The notes below the pieces were generated by a model. That model did not search any database and was not told the DNA's origin. It was given only the letters and a program-made list of their open reading frames with translations. Below, piece after piece: positions 25,915 through 33,965 of a stretch of DNA of 35,559 nt; position 1 is the first letter of the stretch, and each line of letters starts with the position of its first letter. The stretch lies in assembly GCA_964552205.1 (NCBI GenBank), contig CAZKFT010000020.1:1-35559 (forward strand). The letters are read 5' to 3'. This stretch comes from JAIVGZ01 sp964552205 (GTDB taxonomy: Bacteria > Pseudomonadota > Gammaproteobacteria > Natronospirales > JAIVGZ01). Position numbers and translations under genes: made by a program.

Positions 25915-26735
25915 TGGTCACCCTCGGAAGTGTTGGCAATCATCGGCCGCTGGTTCTCCACCAACCATTCGGCAGAAAACATCTCGGGCGGCACATAATC
26001 CCGCGAGAACACACGATGCTCCACACGGATCAAGCTCTGGTGGTTGGACTTCAAATCGTCCATGCGCACGATGTTCGCACGCCAGACCCCACCACCGACG
26101 GGCCTCAGATCATGGAAGGTCTGCCGCTTGCTCAAGCGTCCGAACTGGTCAAGGTGGTCAGTCCTGACAATGAACAGGTTGTCGCGAAGAATGAAGTGAC
26201 GCAATGCTGGCGATGACTCGCCCCTCCGGCGTGCCTCAACTATGAAGTGATCCACGCCGTTTATCCGGCGGTCACGGAGACGCGTGTACTCGAAATCATC
26301 CAACGCCTCCCCGGTAAGGTCCTCGATGGCGAAATCCGTTCCGAGAAAACTCTCCCCTGAGCTGCTGCCGGTGGCCTCAAGCAGACTCTCCCCAAACGCC
26401 GGCAGATAGAAGTACTTCCTGGTCTCCCCGCCCGCTTCGCGGAAAGCCATGACGGCCACGCCCTTCACATCCGTCGGCGAGTCGAACAGAAGCATGAAAC
26501 TCACCGCACCATCGGTCTCGATACGCATGTAGGAACGCATGCGCCTGGTCTCCCTGTTCCCATGGCGGTCGGTGAGCATCATCGTCTGCTCTTCATATAT
26601 GTAGGGATACTGCAAATGACGTGACTGGACGGCGTCCATCAAATCACGGCCTGATGCGTCAGCGTAACCGTTCTCATCTGCCCCGACAGAAGGCACGGAG
26701 AAAGCCAATGCCAGCATCAAGGCCCTGAACTTCAC
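25911..26735 (-). CDS. LolA-like outer-membrane lipoprotein-sorting protein
   Basis: Exported periplasmic protein of 274 residues with a signal peptide (MKFRALMLALAFSVPSVGA). The core matches the LolA-like family annotated as outer-membrane lipoprotein-sorting proteins: GNRETRRMRSYMRIETDGAVSFMLLFDSPTDVKGVAVM, YFYLPAFGESLLEATGSSSGESFLGTDFAIEDL, then VEARRRG and IVRTDHLDQFGRL. Such proteins form a half-barrel with a hydrophobic groove that can carry lipid, and often sit beside RND/MMPL exporters, as here. It starts with GTG overlapping the pqiC stop (GTGA), and its own stop overlaps the RND start (ATGA). The cargo is not known. Confidence 0.87.
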   Translation of the reverse strand: MKFRALMLALAFSVPSVGADENGYADASGRDLMDAVQSRHLQYPYIYEEQTMMLTDRHGNRETRRMRSYMRIETDGAVSFMLLFDSPTDVKGVAVMAFREAGGETRKYFYLPAFGESLLEATGSSSGESFLGTDFAIEDLTGEALDDFEYTRLRDRRINGVDHFIVEARRRGESSPALRHFILRDNLFIVRTDHLDQFGRLSKRQTFHDLRPVGGGVWRANIVRMDDLKSNHQSLIRVEHRVFSRDYVPPEMFSAEWLVENQRPMIANTSEGDQ

Positions 26736-27331
26736 GCATCACCCATCTGCGCGAGTATCGATCGGGCGATGCGCATACTGAGGTCGCCATATAGTCCGCG
26801 CAATGATGACACAACCACACCATGGTCACGAGGCAACGCCATATCGGACTGGAGCATCGCTTGCTCCGTGAGCAGCGTCTCGCCCGTGCTACCTGAAATC
26901 AATTGCCAGCGCGCGGAAATGCGGGTGTGTCCGTCCGCTGCCTGCTCGAACTCATCAATGTGCACCAGCACGCGATAAGCCGGCTGCGTGGTGGATCGGT
27001 TGTATGGTGTGGACACATCCGGCGTGTCCAGAAGCACAGACAGGTTGCGTGCCAGCGTTCGCGCCAGGTTCTTGCGCAGGTTGTCACCCCACTGGTTCTG
27101 CTGCGAAAACACCAACTCGTTGTCACCGGTGCGTGATGCAATCCTTGGGCGCTCCAGATATTGCGGGACCTGCAAGTCCATGACCTCGACCGCCAAAGTG
27201 GAGCCCGGGTCAGACCGCATTGGCGCGTGGTCCACCGGATCGATGATGAAAAAGCGCACCGCGCTCCCGCCGCCCGAACAACCGACCATGACCAGCAGGG
27301 CAAGCAGCACTGTCCAATTACGCATCATCAT
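26732..27331 (-). CDS. pqiC: PqiC-like outer-membrane lipoprotein (ABC transport auxiliary, DUF330)
   Basis: Predicted outer-membrane lipoprotein of 199 residues that partners PqiB on the periplasmic face. The signal peptide ends in a lipobox LVMVGC (Cys18). The mature part has the family's layout: RFFIIDPVDHAP, then VEVMDLQVPQYLERPRIASRTGDNELVFSQQNQWGDNLRKNLARTLARNLS with the conserved WGDNL-type stretch, and YRVLVHIDEFEQAADGHTRISARW. The start may be any of three consecutive ATG codons (27331, 27328, 27325); the first overlaps the pqiB stop by four bases, which favours it. Its own stop overlaps the next gene by four bases. Confidence 0.9.
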   Translation of the reverse strand: MMMRNWTVLLALLVMVGCSGGGSAVRFFIIDPVDHAPMRSDPGSTLAVEVMDLQVPQYLERPRIASRTGDNELVFSQQNQWGDNLRKNLARTLARNLSVLLDTPDVSTPYNRSTTQPAYRVLVHIDEFEQAADGHTRISARWQLISGSTGETLLTEQAMLQSDMALPRDHGVVVSSLRGLYGDLSMRIARSILAQMGDA

Positions 27332-29114
27332 TCCTCCTTGCCCGGCCCGAAGATCAGTGCCTGCGGCCGGCGTTCAAGCAGCTCGACCAAGGCGCGTATG
27401 GCACGAGCGGTTTCTTCCAATTCATTGGTGACCCGCACGGCGTTGTAGTGCAAGGGAGCGCTCGGCTGAAGCAGCAACTCGATGTTGCGCAGGACGCCAC
27501 GCGCTGCCTCTATAGCCTCATCAATGTTCGATTCGTCCACCTGCCGAAGAATGCTCTTGAGCGACCCCATCGAAGCCTCAAGGTCGGCGAGAATCTGCTG
27601 CATCTCAGGCGAGTTGAATATGCGCTCAGTGCCTTCAAGCGTTCCCGCGAGACGCGTACCAATCGCGTTGATGTCGATACCCTCAAGCTGGCTTACGAAG
27701 TTCTCGACGGATGCAAGAATGGNNNNNNNNNNNNNNNNNNNNNNNNNNNNNNNNNNNNNNNNNNNNNNNNNNNNNNNNNNNNNNNNNNNNNNNNNNNNNN
27801 NNNNNNNNNNNNNNNNNNNNNNTTGATGTCGATACCCTCAAGCTGGCTTACGAAGTTCTCGACGGATGCAAGAATGGTCTCGAACCCACCGGCGACGGTC
27901 GGCAACTCCGGGTACGGCACACGTCCGTCGCCGCGGACCACCATCTCGGAATCGGGGTACATATTGAGCTCAACATACAGTTGCCCGGTGAGCAGGCTGC
28001 CGGTCTGCAATCTTCCGCGCAAACCGCGCTCCACCAGTCGCTGGAGGACCTGTTCCGGATCCATGGTGCTGGTCGACGGATCGATGATGCGCTCAGGTTC
28101 GATTTCCACCAGCACCGGAATGCGGAAAGTCGCGTCATCGGGGTTCACCTCCAGGCGCACATCCAGCACCGAACCGATCCGGATTCCCTTGAACTCCACT
28201 GGTGCTCCAACAGTCAAGCCGCGCACGGAACTCTCGAAATACATCACGAAGTTGAGCTTGCGGGTGAATGCCTGGGACTCGATGCTGCTCTCGTCCGGAT
28301 GCAAGGCGAACACCAAGTCCTCCGGTGAGTCGTCCGGCTGCCCGAGCGAAGGCGGCGTATCGAAGGAAATGCCGCCGTACAGCAACGCAAGGACCGACTC
28401 AATCTTCAGGCTGGGGCCATCTGCCCCCATCGTGACTTCCATGCCGCCGACGTTCCAGAAACGGGTGTTGCCACGGATTAGTTGGTCGTAGGGCGCACGG
28501 ATGAATGCGGGAATGTAGATTGTCCTGCGGTCACTGCCCAACTCGTGGCCGAGGACTTCACCTGCGAGGATGCCGCGGTAGTAGATGGGAGACCCTGCAT
28601 CAATCGAACGCAGATTGTCGGTGACCAACATGACTTGGCGGCCGGCTTCGTCTGCGGTGATGAGTGGTTGGTGCTCGAGGCCGACAAAATGCCGCTGCGG
28701 GGCGCCCGGGCCCGGGTCAATCTCTATGTACGAACCGGACAGCAGGGTCCCGAGACCCCGTGCCCCCCGTAGGCTGAGCTGCGGGCGCACGACCCAGAAG
28801 CGCGTGTTTCGTCGAAGGAAGTGGTCAGTGCCGTGGTTGAAGCGAATGGTCAGCACAACATTCGCGAAGTCTTCGCTGAACTGGATGCCCTCGACCATGC
28901 CGATGTCCACATCCTTGTACTTGACCATGGTCTTGCCGGCCTCGATGCCCTCCGCAGTGCGGAACGCAATGGTCACCTCGGGCCCGCGCTCGGAGATGGT
29001 TTTGACAATCAGCCAACCGCCAACTATCAACGTCACCAGCGGGATGAGCCACACGATGGAAGGGCCCGAGCGCCTACGCACTTTCGGCCTGTCTATCGTC
29101 CGCGGACCACTCAT
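27328..29114 (-). CDS. pqiB: PqiB-like MCE-domain protein (contains an assembly gap)
   Basis: Periplasm-spanning MCE protein thought to form a tunnel for phospholipids between the membranes. An N-terminal anchor (IVWLIPLVTLIVGGWLIV) is followed by three MCE domains (starting near EVTIAFRTAEGIEAGKTMVKYKD, SIDAGSPIYYRGILAGEVLG, and RGLTVGAPVEFKGIRIGSVLD), and a long helical C-terminal region ending RRPQALIFGPGKEE, as in PqiB. The frame breaks at 100 N (27723-27822), but the 55 bases on each side are identical. Removing one copy and the Ns gives 544 codons in frame, a 543-residue protein, matching the usual PqiB size. It overlaps pqiA and pqiC by four bases each. Confidence 0.93.
27723..27822. 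other. Assembly gap of 100 N, probably false
   Basis: Exactly 100 N flanked by identical 55-base sequences (27668-27722 and 27823-27877), the same pattern as the gap at 5056. Removing 155 bases joins the two parts of pqiB in frame, so no real sequence seems to be missing. Confidence 0.93.
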
Positions 29115-30346
29115 TCCTCATCCTCTTCAAGGTTGTCCCAAATCAACCTGGGATCGAAGCTGTGCGCAGCGAACATGGTGACCACCACAACCCCTGCGAA
29201 GAACAGAATCCCCGGCCCGGGTTCTATGCCCGCCATGGCGCCGAGGCTGACCAGCGCTGTCAACAGACCGACGATGAAGACATCCACCATGGACCACGAC
29301 CCCACGACTTCTGTCACACGATACAGCAGCGTCCGGTCACGCGGGCGCCACGACGACCGTGTCTGTACCGACCTTAACAGGAAGGAGAGGCTGACCAGCT
29401 TGAGTCCCGGCACCACGATGCTCACAAAGAACACGATGAGCGCGAGACCATACATCCCTAGCGAGATCAGTTTGAGGACACCACTGATGATGGTGTCCGG
29501 GTCGCCGGCTCCCAGTTGCGAGACGGTCATGATGGGCAAAAGGTTGGCGGGAATGAACAGGATGGCGGCGGTAATGGTCAACGCCCAGGTCTTGTCGATG
29601 CTGTTTTCGATGCGCTCGTGGAGCGCCGATCCGCAGCGCGGGCAATCGTGATGCCCATCGTCCTGCAATACCAGCAGGTGGCAGGTATGACAGGTGTAGG
29701 TAGGTTCGCCCGCCGCTACCCTGCCAGGATCGGCCTTGGGATGTGAGACACGGCTCCATAGCGCGTGGGCATCAAAATTCGCTCTCGCCGCGCTGTACAC
29801 AATGATGAGTGCGGCGAACGCGAACAGGGCCGTGCCAGGAATGACCTTGGCCATGGACTGCAGTTTCACGATTGAGATCAACACTGACAGCATGAAAACG
29901 CCCAGCAGACTCCACGGCACCAACGCGTTGACCATCCTGAACACCAACCCGATGGCCGGCGGCCGCAAACCCATCTGCACCGGAATCAACATGTATAGGG
30001 AGCCGACGATGACCAAAAGCGGGAACAGTACGCTGGTCAGGAAAACCAGTAGCCCCAGTTCGCCCATGCCGTGATCGTAGAGCGCCCAACCTCCGGCCAA
30101 CAACATGCTCTGTTCCACTCTCCCACCCGCTTGCAAGGCCAGGAACGGATAGACGTTCGCAATGATGATGAGCAGCAGGGCTGCGAGATAGAGTGCCGTC
30201 GAGCGGCTCAGCGAATCCGGGATGTGCGAGTAGAGGAAGCCGCCGCAATTCTGGCATAAGGCGCGCGCGCCCGCGGGTACCGGCTCATGATGATGTAGCC
30301 GGTCGCACTCATGGCACGCAATCAACTCCCCGGTGCTGTCTGACAT
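29111..30346 (-). CDS. pqiA: PqiA-like inner-membrane protein
   Basis: Polytopic inner-membrane partner of PqiB, 411 residues from ATG 30346. It has two repeats, each a four-cysteine zinc-ribbon motif before a set of membrane helices: CHECDRLHH...CQNCGG near residues 11-36 and CHTCHLL...CPRCGS near the middle. The helices include LYLAALLLIIIANVYPFLAL and TAAILFIPANLLPIMTVSQLG, with the family pattern P(F/M)L...L in the paired repeats. PqiA would feed or extract lipid at the inner membrane. AGGGG lies about ten bases before the chosen ATG; the ORF extends to 30379 without family-like sequence. It is the first gene of the operon, behind a probable promoter at 30378-30407. Confidence 0.92.
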   Translation of the reverse strand: MSDSTGELIACHECDRLHHHEPVPAGARALCQNCGGFLYSHIPDSLSRSTALYLAALLLIIIANVYPFLALQAGGRVEQSMLLAGGWALYDHGMGELGLLVFLTSVLFPLLVIVGSLYMLIPVQMGLRPPAIGLVFRMVNALVPWSLLGVFMLSVLISIVKLQSMAKVIPGTALFAFAALIIVYSAARANFDAHALWSRVSHPKADPGRVAAGEPTYTCHTCHLLVLQDDGHHDCPRCGSALHERIENSIDKTWALTITAAILFIPANLLPIMTVSQLGAGDPDTIISGVLKLISLGMYGLALIVFFVSIVVPGLKLVSLSFLLRSVQTRSSWRPRDRTLLYRVTEVVGSWSMVDVFIVGLLTALVSLGAMAGIEPGPGILFFAGVVVVTMFAAHSFDPRLIWDNLEEDEE

Positions 30347-30377
30347 CCGGACTAGGCCCCTCTCCCAAGAACTTTGC

Positions 30378-30407
30378 AATCTAGCCGCCGCCGCCGTAAG
30401 GCGTCAA
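30378..30407 (-). promoter_or_regulatory. Probable promoter of the pqi operon
   Basis: On the minus strand, TTGACG (30402-30407) and TAGATT (30378-30383) are separated by 18 bases, a fair sigma-70 promoter. It lies 31 bases before the pqiA ATG. Confidence 0.5.
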
Positions 30408-30417
30408 CGAATCGTTG
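30405..30417. promoter_or_regulatory. Perfect palindrome overlapping the pqi -35 box (possible operator)
   Basis: CAACGAATCGTTG has 6-bp arms around one central base. It overlaps the putative -35 box of the pqi operon and lies 50 bases before the divergent Ada-like gene, so a repressor or activator bound here could act on both. Confidence 0.4.
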
Positions 30418-30466
30418 CGATTTCACCGCAAAATCCGGGTAACTCCCCTGCTCTGGAGCCCCTAGA

Positions 30467-31309
30467 ATGTCCACTATGGACGAATTCTCCCACCCCGGCA
30501 TCAGGGCGGCCATCGAATGGATGGTGGCCCACCATGACCAACAGCCCTCACTGGGAGAGGCCGCAGCGGTTGCCAATCTGAGCCCTACGCACTTCAGCCG
30601 AGCCTTCCACCGTTGGGTCGGGGTGAGCCCCAAGGTATTCATCAAACACCTCACTCTCGAGCACCTCAAGGAGCGTTTGTGGGCGGGTGACGACCTGATG
30701 TCCGCTACGGTGGCCAGTGGCCTGTCGGGTACCGGCCGGGTCCACGACCACTTCGTCACGCTGGAGGCCATGACACCCGGGGAGTTCCGTCGCCAGGGCA
30801 ACGCCGTTGTCATCGAATATGGTTGGCACCCCAGCCCGTACGGAAAATTGCTGGCGGCGGCGACCCACCGTGGAATCTGTTTTGCGGCCTTCGCCGCAGG
30901 GCCAGGCGCGGACGCGCGTGCGTTGGCTGATTTACGACAGGCCTGGCCTGCTGCAACGCTGGTGGAAAACCCGGCCGCGACTGCTGCATTGGCGACCAAT
31001 CTGAATCGCCACGATAGCCAGCCCCTTACGCTGTGCGTGACCGGGACCAATTTCCAGATTCAGGTCTGGCGGGCATTGCTGAGAATCCCCGAAGGCGCCC
31101 TGACCAGCTACGCGAGCCTCGCGGAGGCCGTGGGCCGCCCCTCGTCAGTACGCGCGGTGGCCAATGCCGTGGGGGCAAACCCCATTTCGTGGCTGGTTCC
31201 GTGCCACCGTGTCATCCGCAGCAGCGGCGCCTTGGGGGGATATCGCTGGGGCCTGGAGGCAAAGCGCGCCTTGCTGGCTCGCGAATCTGCCGCATACGCT
31301 GCGGCCTGA
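30467..31309 (+). CDS. AraC-type HTH / methylated-DNA-protein cysteine methyltransferase fusion (Ada-like, without N-terminal domain)
   Basis: DNA repair protein of 280 residues that transfers O6-alkyl groups from guanine to its own cysteine. Residues ~10-108 form an AraC-type helix-turn-helix domain (LSPTHFSRAFHRWVGVSPKVFI, ATVASGLSGTGRVHDHFVTL, MTPGEFRRQG). The C-terminal alkyltransferase domain has FQIQVWRALLRIPEGALTSYASLA, AVGANPISWLVPCHRVIRSSG with Cys246, and GGYRWGLEAKRALL. The N-terminal zinc domain of E. coli Ada that senses methylphosphotriesters is absent, so this protein cannot be activated in the Ada manner. GGAG lies eight bases before the ATG. Confidence 0.92.
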   Translation: MSTMDEFSHPGIRAAIEWMVAHHDQQPSLGEAAAVANLSPTHFSRAFHRWVGVSPKVFIKHLTLEHLKERLWAGDDLMSATVASGLSGTGRVHDHFVTLEAMTPGEFRRQGNAVVIEYGWHPSPYGKLLAAATHRGICFAAFAAGPGADARALADLRQAWPAATLVENPAATAALATNLNRHDSQPLTLCVTGTNFQIQVWRALLRIPEGALTSYASLAEAVGRPSSVRAVANAVGANPISWLVPCHRVIRSSGALGGYRWGLEAKRALLARESAAYAAA

Positions 31310-31345
31310 TAGACTGTGCGCCGAATCATAACGGAGCCCACGAAG

Positions 31346-31702
31346 ATGGCTGATGAGCAGTTGAAGATGAATCCCGATGCGCTGTGGCGCGACGAAACCT
31401 ACACCGACCAACAGGCAGGCGCTATCCGCGTTCTTACCCCGGTCACGCGCGATGGTGAGCGGGACACCAGCCGCGATATCCAGTACATAGGTCAGGTGAG
31501 CATGTACACGCCCGCGGGTCCCCTGCCCATCAGCTTCAAGCTCGACGGCACCAACCTGGAAGAGGCCTGCGCGGACTTCCCGGAGGCAGCGAAGAAAGCC
31601 GCCGACGAAACCATGGAGCAGCTGCGCGAGATGCAACGCCAGCAGGCGTCCAAGATTGTGGTGCCTGGCGCAGAAGAGAAAAGCCGCCTTCAGATCCCCT
31701 AA
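31346..31702 (+). CDS. Conserved hypothetical cytoplasmic protein
   Basis: A 118-residue protein with no signal peptide or membrane segment. It begins MADEQLKMNPDALWRDETYTDQQAG, then IRVLTPVTRDGERDTSRDIQYIGQVSMYTPAGPLPISFKLDG, and ends with a charged helix (EEACADFPEAAKKAADETMEQLREMQRQQ). I recognise the overall pattern as a conserved gammaproteobacterial family of unknown function, but no domain name can be assigned from sequence alone. GGAG lies nine bases before the ATG at 31346, which I prefer to the longer ORF from 31316. It starts 36 bases after the Ada-like gene and may be co-transcribed with it. Confidence 0.8.
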   Translation: MADEQLKMNPDALWRDETYTDQQAGAIRVLTPVTRDGERDTSRDIQYIGQVSMYTPAGPLPISFKLDGTNLEEACADFPEAAKKAADETMEQLREMQRQQASKIVVPGAEEKSRLQIP

Positions 31703-31710
31703 AACTGACC

Positions 31711-31727
31711 TTGGGGTCTGACCCCAA
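31711..31727. repeat. 17-base perfect palindrome between convergent genes
   Basis: TTGGGGTCTGACCCCAA has 8-bp arms around one base. It fills the 27-base gap between the hypothetical gene (stop 31702) and pspC (stop 31730). There is no T run directly after it on the plus strand and only a weak one (GTTTT) a few bases away on the minus strand. It may be a terminator or a REP-type element. Confidence 0.5.
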
Positions 31728-31729
31728 TG

Positions 31730-31924
31730 TCACTCTTCGGGAATGACGACCCAGCAGCCGAGGTAGATGAGGATTCCCGGGAATGCCGCGGACAGAACGG
31801 TGAGGATGACGTAGACCACCCGGACCAGAACAGGATCCAGGTCATAATGTTGCGCCAAACCTCCCAGTACTCCGCCGAGCATCCGGTCGGACCTTGAACG
31901 TCTCAATGGCTTGTAGTTGGTCAT
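31730..31924 (-). CDS. PspC-domain membrane protein
   Basis: A 64-residue protein that is a single PspC domain: LRRSRSDRMLGGVLGGLAQHYDLDPVLVRVVYVIL is the typical N-terminal part, followed by one membrane helix (VLSAAFPGILIYLGCWVVIP). In E. coli PspC is an inner-membrane sensor of the phage-shock envelope response, but no PspA, PspB or PspF gene is present here. It is the last gene of the SPFH operon, nine bases after the PH-like gene. Confidence 0.88.
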   Translation of the reverse strand: MTNYKPLRRSRSDRMLGGVLGGLAQHYDLDPVLVRVVYVILTVLSAAFPGILIYLGCWVVIPEE

Positions 31925-31933
31925 GCCACCAGT

Positions 31934-32452
31934 CTATGCCTGAAGCGCGTCCAATAGAAGCTGTGGACGTTCGAGACTGAGCAAGACCAGCTTCCCGGAT
32001 CGTTCCGGCAAAAGCAGAACTCGGTCCCGCGCGGTGAGCATGCAGAAGGCACGGGTCAAATCACGGGTACGGTAATGCCCGGCATGAAATCCCGGTAGCG
32101 AGAAGCCGCTCATGCGCAGGAGCGGTCTCAGGTCCGTGCGCTCGTTCAGGTTGACCACCCTCGCCTTCTCAAGGTCGATCTCGCCGCGAGTCAGCCTGCG
32201 CGTATAGAACGAAGCCTTGATAGTTACCGTCTCGCCGTCAAAGCTGACCTCGCGTCGGCGCATCAATAGGATGAGACCTATAGTCGGCACAAGCACGGAG
32301 GAGACCATGATGACGATGCCTTTCGGGTCGTCAATCTTGCCCAAGGTAATCGCGACAACGATAACCAGTATTGGCAGCACCATGATGGCGAGTGCCGAGA
32401 GATGTGCTGCGGTGCCGAGGGGCGCCAGCGGAAAATTCTTGGTGGGCTTCAC
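31934..32452 (-). CDS. PH-like-domain membrane protein
   Basis: A 172-residue protein with two N-terminal membrane helices (LSALAIMVLPILVIVVAITLG and IVIMVSSVLVPTIGLILLM) followed by a cytoplasmic beta-rich domain (VSFDGETVTIKASFYTRRLTRGEIDLEKARVVNLNERTDLRPLLRMSGFSLPGFHAGHYRTRDLTRAFCMLTARDRVLLLP). That arrangement resembles bacterial PH-domain (bPH) membrane proteins. The function is unknown. It overlaps the upstream alpha/beta hydrolase gene by four bases and precedes pspC, which suggests an envelope-related task. Confidence 0.65.
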   Translation of the reverse strand: MKPTKNFPLAPLGTAAHLSALAIMVLPILVIVVAITLGKIDDPKGIVIMVSSVLVPTIGLILLMRRREVSFDGETVTIKASFYTRRLTRGEIDLEKARVVNLNERTDLRPLLRMSGFSLPGFHAGHYRTRDLTRAFCMLTARDRVLLLPERSGKLVLLSLERPQLLLDALQA

Positions 32453-33753
32453 TGCTGCGCCCGCCCCACAATCCAGGCAGCCAAGTCGTCGAGCACACCG
32501 CCATCTACATGCTGGCCCTCGATGAAGTATTCCGCCAGCGAGCTGCGCCCCGCACCAGGCATCAACAGGTGATTCAGGTTCTCGTAGCGTTTCAAGGTAA
32601 TGCGATCACTCGGCAACAGACCTTGCCAGCGTGCGTAGTCGCGCTCGATGACCTGGAAATCGCGCCCTGCATGCACCACCAACATCGGTAACGTGCTGTC
32701 AGCCGCTGCCTGCACGGGGTCGTAACCGTTCAGATCCGCCCAGTAACTCGCGGGCATCCCCAGCAATATGGCCTCTCCGGGTGCGCGATTCCCGGCGTCT
32801 GAAACAGCCGCGGCCATTTGTTCAAGCTCGGCAAGTTGCTGCCGCTGGGTCTCGTTGGGCCCACCCGCCAGATCAAACAGGTAATGATTCTGCTCAACGA
32901 CCAACACCTGAAGTGGGCGCGCGGGTGCCGCCAGCAACACCAGTCCCGCGACGCGTTCCACGCGCTTGGCAATGCGCGGCGCCATCATGCCCCCGAGGCT
33001 GTGGCCGACAACATACACCTGGTCCGCATCAACATCCGTCTGCCCGTGCAGAAACCGCACTGCCCACACGACATCGTTCACCACTTCATCATCCACCGTG
33101 TACACACCCTGAAACTGGCTTGGATACGCTGCGGTGCGCTTGTCATAGCGAAGGCTGGCAATGCCACGCTCGGCCAAGCCGTGCGCGATGTCGCGGAACG
33201 GCCGGTTGGGGCCGATGGTCTGATCCCGATCATGCGGACCGGACCCGTGGACCAGGACCACGGCGGGAAACGGCCCATCACCGGCGGGAACGGTAATCAG
33301 CCCCGGGAGCTGACTGCCTTCCGGCCCGAACTGCACCGCCCGTTCCAGCGTGCCTTCGGGAGGCGGTGCCGGTGGGGACGCCGGTGCGGCAGGCACGATA
33401 TGAAATCCGACCGCTTGCGACTGCTGGTCGAAAGTCACCCGCACATCCAAGGTCATGATCTCGTGCCGGATCGGAATCACCACCACCCTGAACGACTGCA
33501 TCGTCTCGGTGCGTGGCGCGCCAGTGCCGGTGCGGGGCCCAACTTGGGCAGGAAGACCCGTCCAGAGTTGCTGCAACTGATCCGCTGACAAGGCTTCCGC
33601 CATGCGCTCGCTGAAATCTTCGCGCGCGGCCTCGAACCGTCCGGCATCCAGATGCTCGACCAAGCGCGTTGCCTTGCCGACCAGCGTGGCGTCGTAGGCC
33701 AGCCCCGGCACGCTCAGTGTTAGCACCATCACCAAAAATATCAGGCCTCTCAT
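32449..33753 (-). CDS. Secreted alpha/beta hydrolase with N-terminal DUF3887 domain
   Basis: An exported 434-residue serine hydrolase. The signal peptide is MRGLIFLVMVLTLSVPGLA; residues ~20-115 form a DUF3887-like domain (ATRLVEHLDAGRFEAAREDFSERMAEALSADQLQQLW). A Pro/Ala-rich linker leads to the alpha/beta hydrolase domain: oxyanion region VVLVHGSGPHDRD, nucleophile elbow GHSLGG (Ser252), acid in VVHAGRDFQV, and histidine in YENLNHLLMPG. AAGGA lies six bases before the ATG at 33753; the upstream ORF extension overlaps the small RHH gene. The family includes secreted esterases and peptidases, and substrate is not predictable. Confidence 0.9.
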   Translation of the reverse strand: MRGLIFLVMVLTLSVPGLAYDATLVGKATRLVEHLDAGRFEAAREDFSERMAEALSADQLQQLWTGLPAQVGPRTGTGAPRTETMQSFRVVVIPIRHEIMTLDVRVTFDQQSQAVGFHIVPAAPASPPAPPPEGTLERAVQFGPEGSQLPGLITVPAGDGPFPAVVLVHGSGPHDRDQTIGPNRPFRDIAHGLAERGIASLRYDKRTAAYPSQFQGVYTVDDEVVNDVVWAVRFLHGQTDVDADQVYVVGHSLGGMMAPRIAKRVERVAGLVLLAAPARPLQVLVVEQNHYLFDLAGGPNETQRQQLAELEQMAAAVSDAGNRAPGEAILLGMPASYWADLNGYDPVQAAADSTLPMLVVHAGRDFQVIERDYARWQGLLPSDRITLKRYENLNHLLMPGAGRSSLAEYFIEGQHVDGGVLDDLAAWIVGRAQQ

Positions 33754-33763
33754 CACTGTTCCT

Positions 33764-33961
33764 TTACTCACCATTGTCGTGTGCCTCCTCATCCACCGGT
33801 TGCGCCGCGTGCACCTTCAGCCGCCCAGAGCGCTTCAGCGCGTCCCTGAGGACAAACTCAATTTGTGCATTCAACGAGCGCAACTCATCATCCGCCCAGC
33901 GTTGCATTGCCTCCGCAACCGCCGGGCTGATTCTCAGAGCGAAGGCTTTCTTCGCCGCCAC
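33764..33961 (-). CDS. Small ribbon-helix-helix (Arc/MetJ-like) protein
   Basis: A 65-residue basic protein whose first 45 residues fit an Arc-type ribbon-helix-helix domain: AAKKAFALRISPAVAEAMQRWADDELRSLNAQIEFVLRDALKRS, with a short beta strand then two helices. The acidic C-terminal tail is EEAHDNGE. It lies four bases after the SPFH gene and ten bases before the hydrolase gene. It may autoregulate this operon, or bind DNA elsewhere. No toxin-like partner is next to it. Confidence 0.75.
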   Translation of the reverse strand: MAAKKAFALRISPAVAEAMQRWADDELRSLNAQIEFVLRDALKRSGRLKVHAAQPVDEEAHDNGE

Positions 33962-33965
33962 AGGT

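Noticed and set aside
33764..33961. Toxin-antitoxin pair centred on the ribbon-helix-helix protein
   Set aside because: Neither neighbour looks like a toxin: one is an SPFH membrane protein and the other an exported hydrolase of normal length.
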